Shown: in pieces, positions 54,901 to 64,000 of the stretch
Layout: the number at the start of each line of letters is the position of its first letter
Numbering within the stretch: the first letter of the stretch is position 1
From: Pocillopora verrucosa
Taxonomy: Eukaryota > Cnidaria > Anthozoa > Scleractinia > Pocilloporidae
Reading direction: 5' to 3'
Length of the DNA: 64,000 nucleotides
Assembly: GCF_036669915.1 (NCBI RefSeq)
Contig: NC_089313.1
Span: 19,591,768 to 19,655,767, forward strand
Made by a program: the position numbers and the translations under genes
The notes under the pieces: generated by a model
What the model was told of the DNA's origin: nothing
What the model saw: only the letters and a program-made list of their open reading frames with translations
Database searches by the model: none

Positions 54901-56400
54901 TCAAGCTCGTTTTCGTCTCTTGCGCTTTTGTCTTTCTTTTTCTCGAGTCAAAATTCGTGTTCGTTTGGTTTTAGATAACTCATCTCGTCTTCGGAATATC
55001 GACGAATATGCATCGTTAACGTTTTTATTAGGACTGACCACATTTTCCCGAAGAGCGCGCGGACTATTTCCAGGAGGGTAGTACAAAGCAACAACAAATA
55101 TATCATTGCTTAATGTTCCTTTCCTCTGTGCACAACCCATTCCAACATCCCGGGTTCCTTTCCAAATAACTTGAGTGAATGAATCAGTATTGCTGTTCAG
55201 CCTAGGATCAGCGAAGCTGTAATTACTACCTTGATTATACCAAATCTTGGTGGCTTCTTCACCAGCCGTCTCGCAGTCGAAATTAACCGCGGAAAGCCTG
55301 GCTCTGTTCTCGCCAAACAAATCAATACCCGGGACCTGAATGGTTCCTTTGAGCGCCATTTTGTAGGCGAGTTTTTGAGCCTGTATGGCTAACTTGTCTG
55401 ACCATTTGAGGGGTGCAACATGATGAAGAGTACGGAAATTGTTGTGTTCTTCAAACCCATGGCGAGCGAATGTAATGAATTTACCTAAAAGGTGAAAAAA
55501 GGAGGTCAAAGGGTAAGACGAAAAACAGGGGTGCACACCTCTAGTAACGTAACTATTATTCGTGAACTAGGTCTTTATCTTTTACGCTGAGAAATCCTAA
55601 GTATAGGATCATAGATTTATGATCTAATTTGTCGTTTATAACAAGTAAACTGAACTCATCTGAAGTATAAGGACAGAAGCTTAATCATTTACATACTTTT
55701 TAACAGTCCGTTCAGATCTCTTGTTTGTGCTCTCTGTTGGACATTTTTAAACGCTTGTACCCCTGACAAAAAAGTAAGATGTCTTGTCACATTTGTAATG
55801 CAAGTGATGTTTAGAGGGTTACAAAACAAAGCTTGCTATTAGACTGTGTCGTAAAACCACAACAGCCAATCAGAACAAAGGAAAATGTTACAAGGAGCAA
55901 ATGGAAACTCAAGTTTTTGACACCAATCAGAGCGTAGCAAGGTAGAACCCAATTGTATAATTGAATTACTTTCGACAATCAACCACATACGAGTTCATTT
56001 TCAATTTTGTAAAGGCTTTTTAGTGAGATTAATTGGTGGGAAACCTTTCAATGGTAGTTTGGCTGGAAAAGAGGGAAGGAGAAACTAAAAGGGAGCATAG
56101 ATGGTCCACCACGGATTGCTAATTACGAACTTGAAACCAGCATCGTGGATAAATCTATCAAGAGGCACGAGCCTTTTATGATAGAAAACTGTACAGCAGT
56201 ATTGATGTAATACTGTAGGATAACAGAAACTGCACTGAAGGTTTGACGGTTATCATAAAAAAATGCAACCCCACAAGCAACCAGTTTGTTTAGTAACAAG
56301 GGTCATCGAGTGAAATTTTGATGTCTCAAAAATACTTACACAGGTTAAAAAGACTTGACAAGAGAGCAAATGCTACAAATAATGCGGTCGCTCGGAACAT
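54901..56400 (-). CDS. Secreted CAP-superfamily protein B with very basic tail
   Basis: Paralogue of the gene at 51149. Exons 56400-56340 (signal peptide MFRATALFVAFALLSSLF), 55762-55697 and 55484-54901 join to 236 codons. CAP domain: RHGFEEHNNFRTLHHVAPLK, KWSDKLAIQAQKLAYKM, LFGENRARL, DSFTQVIWKG, DVGMGCAQRKG, FVVALYYPPGN. As in the neighbour, the Glu of GEN is kept while the terminal tetrad His is replaced (DSFTQ). Both paralogues share a D-x-Y-S-x-IFRR motif after the domain; here it runs into a strongly basic tail (RRRDELSK...KRKRRKR) with many dibasic sites. The region split by an intron in paralogue A (after NWYQ) is continuous here, so an intron was lost or gained. Secreted; role unknown. 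Confidence 0.87.
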
Positions 56401-57166
56401 GAGAATGTTTCTGATACTTCTCTATCTTTTCAGTGATCACAAACTTTCTGGAAAGAATACAATTAGAAGAATCAATTTAAACAATAAAGATTGTTCTACT
56501 TGAAATATTTGCGTACTTTTAACCGTAGACTAAACATGGTAAATTGTTCGGTACTTTTCCCTACCTTTTCCTTTATGCAAGAATTTACATGAAAAAAAAA
56601 CCTAAGCCATTCTCATCCAGTCAAGAACAGTGCGGAACAGGACCTTTTTCCTCAGCAGCAGCGACACCACCAGTCGAATGGTTTGTGGCCCAAATATCAA
56701 ATTACTCAAGTTAAGAAACCTGCGTAGCAGTCAGCCAAGAAGCTTATCAAAATTGAACAAAAAATCTGAGTACAATTGTTATATCTGTCTCTGTTTTGTC
56801 GTCGACCAGCTTATTTTCAAACATTGGAAATCGATGGTTCTTCGCTGTAGGTCAATAAATAATTAACCGCGAGTTAAAATTTGTCAATCGAATACAGTTA
56901 TGCCAACTGGTGTCTGTCTGGTTGTTCTATTTGTGAACAGTGTAGGTTACTGAACATTGGTTTGTTCACTGAAGGATTCACTCCTTTTCTTTTTAGTAAG
57001 CATCATGTGCACATTCAAAGTGACAGGAATGCTAAGTCCCCTAGACAAATGACGTTTATGAACTGAGTTCTTAAACCTGTTTTTTCTTTTCTTTGTTTTC
57101 TTTTGTTTTTGTTTTTGTTTTAATTAATATTAGTCCAGCGTGCTCAGGTTTGAAACAAAAGCAAGG
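56401..57166. other. Intergenic spacer
   Basis: Upstream of CAP gene B. No gene recognised. A T/G-rich simple stretch lies near 57081-57125. Confidence 0.4.
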
Positions 57167-57270
57167 TGACGAAGGACTAACGAAGGGCTACCGCTCGAAA
57201 CGTCAGCTTTGAAACTCTTTACGGTGGCTAATTAACGTTATCAACTCAGTTGATAAAACCAAATTACCAT
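57167..57270 (+). repeat. Dispersed repeat, copy 1
   Basis: Contains ACGAAGGGCTACCGCTCGAA, then CGTCAGCTTT, ACTCTTTACGGTGGCTAATT, AACGTTATCAACTCAGTTGA and TAAAACCAAATTACC. The same ordered blocks occur in inverted orientation at 58589-58681. Non-coding; resembles by recall a repeat frequent in cnidarian genomes. An extra partial GAAGGACTAACGAAG unit precedes it. Confidence 0.65.
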
Positions 57271-57748
57271 GGTGACCATAGCCTCATTCGCGCGCGCCTT
57301 TGTTAAGGTTTTGGCTAGCATTAGCACAGTGAGCCCCACAAGACTCCACAGGAACCCCGCCCAGGAACCAGGATGCGACCAGATGAGAACTTTGTGTATC
57401 GACCTCCGGCCCAGGGCACCTCAGTTTTAAAATTGACGGCTCTTTCGAGTAGCCCCTAGAAATGAAGTTGTCACTGAAATCGTAGCGAGTTAATCAGGTG
57501 TAAACGTACGACAGAACTCCTTCCATAACACTTCAAACGAGAAAAATACGTAAATTGCTTGGTGGAACTTTACGAAATAAAGCAGGGTAGGGCTAGGGGT
57601 TATCTTTCACTAACGGTTTTGCAAGAGCTATCGCCGCGCCATGGAACGAAACGAATAGGGAATATAGTAGAAACTAGACAAGCTACCTGCTTCCGAAATA
57701 ATTTATATTTTTCGCAAAAATTTCCGGCGATGAGGCAATCATATCTGA

Positions 57749-58183
57749 TTTATTACATAGAAAAGGTAATTTCAAGTAGCTTCTCTATTATCTTGAGAAG
57801 CTCAATTTCAACGTTTGCTATTTGCACCGGTGCAAAAAAAAAAAATATAAAACGTGATTCACAACCCAACAAACTGAACACATCATTGCTATTCTACCTG
57901 AATCTGTCAGGAATTGAACATTTGAGGTGTTCCGCTGAAAATGGCTATACTTTAAGAGTTCAGTCTGATCGACTCCTTCGCTTTTTCTTAATTTCTTTAT
58001 CAGCAGTTTCGAATAGTTCTTCCTTCGATTCTTTCTCCTTCTCTTCTGAGCAAGTCATCACATCCACGAGCGTTAAAGTGGCGTAACCAATCGATGGCTG
58101 CAAAGGATTTCAGATTGACGATCAGACGACCTTGAACTGTCTTGCACATGTCAATTACTGCAATTATCCAAACGGCTCAAATT
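57749..58183 (-). other. Probable 3' UTR of the GLUT-like gene
   Basis: From the stop at 58184 to a minus-strand AATAAA at 57749-57754. It includes an open stretch (58097-57960) preceded by TTTGCAG that could look like an exon, but it is more simply UTR. The long plus-strand frame 57559-58086 overlaps it and has no family resemblance. Confidence 0.4.
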
Positions 58184-61100
58184 TCAGCAAGAATTCTCCA
58201 GTAACATATCAGTGGCAGACCCAGTAGGCGAAGGTCTTGTCCCCAGCTCTCTTAACCTTCGTCTTCCTCTGCCCTTACAACAGGTCAGTTTCCTTGGCAG
58301 GATCTCTCGTGGTTTTCTGAGAAAATAGATAAATATTTTATTGGAGACTATTCATTTCAACTGCATTAGAAAGACAAGTTATACTGAGCAGGTGCACCTA
58401 TTGAGGAAACGTTTTTAGCTTTCTATATATAGTTGGTCAAGAAAGTTGTAAAAGACAACTGTCGAGGTAAACTTGCTGGAGCTGAACGTCCTTTAAACAC
58501 TTTACTAGTTCCCATGGCAAGTTTAAGTTTTCTTATCAAGTCATCTCCAAAACCAGATGTGCTTCTTGTCAAACTTTAGTCAATAGTAAGATAATTTGGT
58601 TCTATCAAGTGTGTTGATGACGCAAATTTGCCTTTGTAAAGAGTATCTAGAGCAACTTTTCGAGTGTTAGCCCTTCGTCGGAGCAAATGGAGTACGGTGC
58701 TTCGTCACTCTGTAAAACGGGTTGTTCATTTTCTTGGGATCTGAAGAGTTTAGAATTATAGTGAATTCATAAAACTATATGCGGCACCATTGGTTACCTT
58801 GCATTCAACTCTGCGGATATTTGTTCCAAAGTTCTGCCTTTCGTTTCCGGGACATATTTATAAACAAATAGTAGAGCTAGAATGCATACAACTGCATAGA
58901 AAATAAAGGTTGAAGACGTTCCAATGCCACCTGAGAAAAAAAAAAAAAGAACTTGATTTTTCTGTAAGTTCATTTCAGTACTCGTTCGGATCTAACCCTA
59001 AGCAATAGTATACTGTACAATGTTCGAACGCTGAGTGCTACTGAAATCAAAATGAAAGTAATCATATTAGCAAATGAGAAACGAGACAAATTCCATGCGG
59101 AGCCAAAGGTATTTCAACGTAAAAACAAGCAAACTCAGTGCCTGGTGTTCGGAAAAACCTGAGTGATCAAGTCGTGAGAAAGTTAAGTTTTGCATCGACT
59201 AGCCAAGAGAGAGCCACCAGTTTCCTAGATTGATCACTGAACTTAGTGAGGAAAAACCAAAGATACTTCAGGCTAACCAGGCTGTTGCAGATACAATACA
59301 AGTAGACTGGATAGGAAAGTATTTATATAAAGAATATTTTACTTACTTAGCATGTCAAGAAATGTGAGAGAAACAAACAGATTTGTGCCCCAGTTGATTA
59401 CAGTGGTGATGGAAAAAGCTCTGCCTTTAATACCAGCTGGAAAAATTTCACTTAACACCAACCAAGACACTGTTGATGAAAAAAGGGATGTTAGTGTTTC
59501 TAGCTCCTGGCCTTATGTGACGAAATGAAAAGGTCGACACATGGAAATTCTTCATTATGTTTTGTTCCCCTGATTCACTATTGTCTTGCAAATGGATTAA
59601 ACATTTAAAAACCAAGAGTAAGAATGACGTTTGATTAGTGTTCGTTGCATCACATCAACTTAATCTCTACATCTCTTACCAACTTTCTCTGTCTCTCTAA
59701 CTGTTGTTGTTGAAAGCGTCATGTATGTTCCCTTCCCGTTGCTGCCTACTATGTCTTTCTTTTCTTCTTCTCCTATTTATCTTTTCTTCTACGATAATTC
59801 TTCCTAATCTTTCACTTCTCCTGTATTGACCATTCGCATCAGTCACCAAGGTTCTCTGGCCATTATTGCTGCCCGATAAGGCACCATATATATTCTTGAG
59901 GGATTCAATGAATTTGGTTCAATCATAAAAATACAACCCATTTAGGATTCTTAAGCGATTTGCTTCCACAAAGGTTCGAATCGGCCGCTGACGCCACGTA
60001 AAAAAAGTAACCTATACACCTAGAATTTGAGTAGCTGTCATGACATGTATTTGAAAAATAGTCTTCCGAATAGAAAATCGTTACCGTATTCTCCGGGCAA
60101 AAACCGTCGTCTACATGTCGAACTAAGACTAAGGCAGATTTCGGTCCCCTACTTAACAGATTTCTCTAAACAGATCCTTTTTCTATCCTCATCAAAAAAA
60201 ATAACATTTCCTTTACCATCAGATAGAAAATCGACAAAAAAGGTCATCACGTTCTCGGTTTGTTTTGAAAACTGCCTTTATGTATATATAACAGTTGTTG
60301 GGTCGTTGCTTACGTTGCTTAGTTTATGGGCAAAACAATCATTTTCAATTTTGATCCGAAACAATATAGCAACAATTTAAAGACGAAAGTCTATCTGTCT
60401 GTCTTACTATATATTCGTCATGAGTTACAGCTGACTACTTGCGTATGATGTACACGCATTCTACACACAAATGCAGAACACCGTGCGCATTTGCGTGTTT
60501 CACACAAGCAATTTGCGTGCCAAGCGCGTGTAATTTGAGAAAATTAGCGCACTCGACCGGCGTACAGTGTTGCAAGAGGCAAGATAGGGACTTTAAACTG
60601 AACATTCCTACATTCAACTCCACGCAACAATTCAAATGTCAGACGAAACTCCTTGTTCTAAACAACTATAATCAAACGCTTTTCTCACTATTCAAACAAA
60701 CCTGGTCCAAAACTGAATGAGTAGGCACCAACAAAGAGTACCAGAGCACTGAGGGTCAAATAACGCACTCCTTTGTTTGCCATGTGTGTTTGGTTCGATG
60801 CTGGTTCAGTAAAGTTCCTTGTCTGCGTAACAAAGTGGCATTTCCTGGTTGGATGCAGACCCAGTGGTGAGTAATGTGAAATGATCCCTAACGTGAGTAT
60901 GCTAACAGCCATCACTGATACACCTATGAGAAGAAAACGACGACGACCTGCAAATGATATAAAATGTTCCTTCAGCGGAAAAAGAAAATTAAGAACTCGC
61001 AGAACTACCGCTAAGTTACCCGCAATGGCCAGTCAGAACACAGATAATCATCACAAGTGGCTGAATAAAACTTAAAGTACATTTTTTGTGAGAACATACC

Positions 61101-64000
61101 ACCAACCTTGAGGGCAATAAAAGTGAGGTGACTGAGTCACGATTACTTTAAATTTTGCACCTGATTTTTTGAGGAGTTGCTATAAGTTTCCAAGATCAAT
61201 CAGAGAAAGAAGAGGCACAAAATCAATACAATCCCTGATTACTTCCAACTATAAATTGAAAGTTTCATTCAAGGTGTAGCTTGAACGGGGAAAGGCAATC
61301 CTTACCACCTTTGTCCACAGTACTGAGAGATATTATAGTAGCAACAAGCTGAAACAAGAAAAGACAAGGAATGAAAATACTTATCTTAGCTAAAAAGCAA
61401 CTTGAGCTGAGAAACAGGCGCGGTATTCTATACGCTTAGAACTCACCTTTGCTATTCCGATGCCTAAACTTGCTAACGTTGCCTTCTCACCACTTTGAAA
61501 GCCGAGCGCTTGGAAGATTGTTGATGCGTAATACACCACAGTTGGCTGACCTGTGAACTATGAAGCCCACAATCACCCATGAAGCTTTCTTAAAATATCA
61601 TTGTTAACCTTCTCCTTCAAATATGCCCTTGAGCAGATTCAGGCTAACAGGTCTAAATCTTCTTCCACAAAACTATACACAGAACTACTCATATTTTACG
61701 CTCCCTTACAATAGTGGATCTGCTTTTCAGAGTTCTGCAGATTATCACAATACCTATTAAATCTGCCAATTTATTGACTGCAGTTTGAACGCCAACAAGA
61801 TCATAACGAGCATTATTTACAAAAAACTAAAACGTAGTGTTAGTTTTATATAATTCTGATCCCTATTTTCTTATTAAGGCTTGGGTGAAGGTATATTCCT
61901 GAAAATTCAAATTTTCAATACCCAAAGATGGCACAATTCATACTGATAGATGTCTTTATGGAGTTTCCTATACTATTGGCGAAACCTATTTGATGTTAAT
62001 CCTTAAACCCTGCAGCTCTCAAGTGATCAACAATTAATTTCTCCTTTCATAATCAATTCATCATCCACACATACAGAACAGATAAACTCATCAGCTAGTG
62101 GGGTAGGGCCAACTACTAACAACTGACTGAACAGATACTCTCAATTGATTTACAAGGGAATGTAAAGCAGCTAGGAGAGAAAAATAGCTTTATGGAACAC
62201 ATCTTCTGAATTCACAGGATAAAAGAGAAGGCAAAAAACAGTTAAATGATTGTTAATCACAATGCTCAGTGTCCATACCTGTTGAAAAAACACAATTCCA
62301 CCACCAACAAGCATCCTGCTTCTCATGTTTTCCATACTGCTTAACAGGTCTGTGAACTTGTAGCGCTGTGAACAACATATTAACAAACACTTCAACAAAT
62401 ATGTGAAGGGGTGCTGCTTGCAAAGTGTCTAACTGAGAATAATTGAACTGAGGGGCACAAAAACTTGAACTGAATGACGAATGAACTGAAAAATTGCACC
62501 TAAATCTGCTAGCAGCAGGAACGAACACGTGCACAGAATTTTAAGGTCAGAAGGTCTCTCATTAGCACCTGGCATCATCGTCATTTGAGCATTTGAAACA
62601 TACATGATTATTTGCTTATGGTAAGAAATTCTTCCCTCAAGGAAGTACCCTCCCCCCCCCACCCCACCCATCTCTCCAAACATCCAAACCTTCATGGACA
62701 ATCACCTTTCAGCACGTTTTAATGCAAGATATTCATTTGTATCTCTAGTTTGTCCTTAAATGTAATGAGCAATAACCCATATAACCTTCAATCCTCTGTA
62801 CAGCTGTAAGTCACCTCAAGTTCATACATATTTGGTATTTTTGGTATTTATTTTTTCCTCCATTTCCACAGATTAGAGTCTAATGAATAATTACAAGTAA
62901 GATAAGAGGATGGAGAAGGGCATAATATGGCAAGCTAATTAGATGCCCTTTACCTTAAATATCATTACATTTTTCATACAATAAAAAGAAGTGGTACAAT
63001 AAGATATGAGGTATAAGATACAAATACAAGAGAGGGAATAGGAATCACACCTTAAACAACAAATATGTAAATAAAACATGGTCAGAGGAAGACATTAATC
63101 AGTATTGAGAAAGGGAATGTGAGAAAAGTGCTCTTTTAAAAAGTTCTTTAATGGGCTTCTCCTACATAGATATAGGAATATCATTCCAATAGTAGCACCC
63201 TATAATTGTTGGAAAGAATTTCCTTATATTTGTTCTGAAGGGGCTAGGGTTCAGGTGTTGCAGAGATATACTTCTAGTGGCATAATCATAAGTACATACA
63301 TATTCCACTTTGAGCCCAGACTTGATCCTTGTAAACTCTTCATGTGGGTCACCTGACCACTGAAGCTTCTGAATCATTCTACAAGCCTGAGAAATAGAAA
63401 AGGAGCAGGTTGTTTACCATGAACAATCACATACAGACTAAAGGTTGGTAATTTTGGCTCTGTTTTGCTGAAAGAAATCACTCATTAGTTTCTTATTAAA
63501 CTTAGCTAAAGCAAACATCAAGAGTTGACAGAAGTTTGTAATTTTCCTAGTATACAAATAACCTACAGATAACATATATTAAGCCATTAAAGTAACTGTA
63601 ATTGTACCTTTTCATCCTGTCCACTTACTATCAGCCATCTGGGACTGTATGGTAAAAAGAACATTCCTATACCTTGGATAAAGGCTGGAATTCCTGACAA
63701 TCCAAACATGTAGCGCCTTGAAGACAAACCAATGGACAATACATTAATCTGGTCATTTCATATACATCTCCTTTGTAAATTTTCCTATTCTTTGTTTGTT
63801 TCTTGAGGCTATGCATTCTCAAAATGTTGGAAAGCTTTATTTGAGCTCCCCTTGCCCATTTCTCACATTGGAACTTAGTTACTACACAGAAAATGACTCA
63901 CCAGCCAGATGGTAAATCAATGAAAATCACATTGGCCAAGTAAGCTAGCAAAAGACCAAGACATATACCAAGCTCATTGATTGATACCAACAGGCCACGT
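58184..64000 (-). CDS. SLC2A12-like: Class III facilitative sugar transporter, GLUT12/GLUT10-like (SLC2A12-like), 3' ten exons
   Basis: Plasma- or endomembrane hexose uniporter of the major facilitator superfamily. Exons: 64000-63902 (continues past the window), 63716-63608, 63386-63300, 62365-62279, 61557-61447, 61348-61306, 60947-60702, 59469-59347, 58930-58798, 58316-58184. They give 389 residues; human GLUT12 is 617, so TM1-4 are outside. Visible motifs: [11 protein letters not shown] (TM5), WRYMFGL and PYSPRWL (TM6 end), [12 protein letters not shown] (TM7, the GLUT10/12 signature), GRRRFLLIG (loop 8), [20 protein letters not shown] (TM10), [13 protein letters not shown] after TM12. Between TM9 and TM10 is a long loop with two N-glycosylation sites (NFT, NQT), characteristic of class III. 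The C-terminus is short and basic. The neighbouring repeat at 58589 lies in the last intron. Confidence 0.88.
58589..58681 (-). repeat. Dispersed repeat, copy 2 (last intron of GLUT-like gene)
   Basis: On the minus strand: CGACGAAGGGCTAACACTCG, then ACTCTTTACAAAGGCAAATT, GCGTCATCAACACACTTGAT and AGAACCAAATTATC. It aligns block for block with the copy at 57167-57270 in opposite orientation. It lies in the intron 58317-58797. Confidence 0.65.
61985..62160. repeat. Possible diverged MITE fragment in a GLUT intron
   Basis: The stretch AATCCTTAAACCC...CTCTCAAGTGATCAACA...AATTTCTCCT...ATAATCAATTCATCA roughly follows the order of blocks at the left end of the TTAA MITE family. The right end is not clear. 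Low confidence. Confidence 0.25.

Noticed and set aside
57559..58086. 175-codon plus-strand frame, the longest unexplained one
   Set aside because: It overlaps the predicted 3' UTR of the GLUT-like gene, ends in serine-rich low-complexity sequence that is the complement of an A/G-rich tract, and shows no domain.
57960..58097. Minus-strand stretch after TTTGCAG encoding an acidic then basic 45-residue end
   Set aside because: Phase does not fit the preceding GLUT exon, whose own terminal exon at 58316-58184 is in frame with a stop. Better explained as 3' UTR.
60027..60380. 117-codon plus-strand frame
   Set aside because: Lies inside an intron of the GLUT-like gene on the opposite strand, with no supporting signals.

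Overview
The window is eukaryotic and animal: AT-rich, intron-dense, with canonical GT-AG splicing and conserved metazoan genes. The gene content (intron-rich TAF2, ARFGEF, class III GLUT, a CFAD-type papain protease, tandem secreted CAP proteins) together with short foldback and MITE repeats suggests a cnidarian, most likely an anthozoan such as a stony coral. The species cannot be named from the sequence. Exons were joined by hand from splice signals, reading phase and remembered family sequences. For the six large or complete models, exon lengths sum to whole codons.

Layout. 1-9048 (+): last 22 exons of TAF2, a TFIID subunit; its 5' part lies upstream of the window. 10611-13849 (+): a five-exon secreted protein with two tandem copies of an unrecognised domain, each ending in an EGF-like module. 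16766-17510 (+): a CCAAT-rich promoter with a tiny two-exon reading frame that resembles the start of CDC26. 17927-21202 (-): isolated exon-like pieces, one like the end of a C-type lectin domain, and a foldback element carrying a hammerhead-ribozyme core. 22147-42541 (-): a complete 40-exon ARFGEF1/2 (BIG) gene, 1949 codons, with its promoter. 43727-49674 (-): a CFAD-like papain-family protease with a long tyrosine-rich C-terminal extension. 51149-52978 and 54901-56400 (-): two tandem secreted CAP-domain proteins. 58184-64000 (-): the 3' ten exons of a GLUT10/12-like sugar transporter.

The genes do not form one pathway. TAF2 (transcription) and ARFGEF (trans-Golgi traffic) are housekeeping genes. 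The 44-56 kb part groups three predicted secreted proteins on one strand and could be a local extracellular digestion, matrix or defence neighbourhood. Repeats include three copies of a TTAA-flanked MITE family (two in introns, one upstream of ARFGEF) and a pair of diverged inverted repeats at the 3' end of the GLUT gene.
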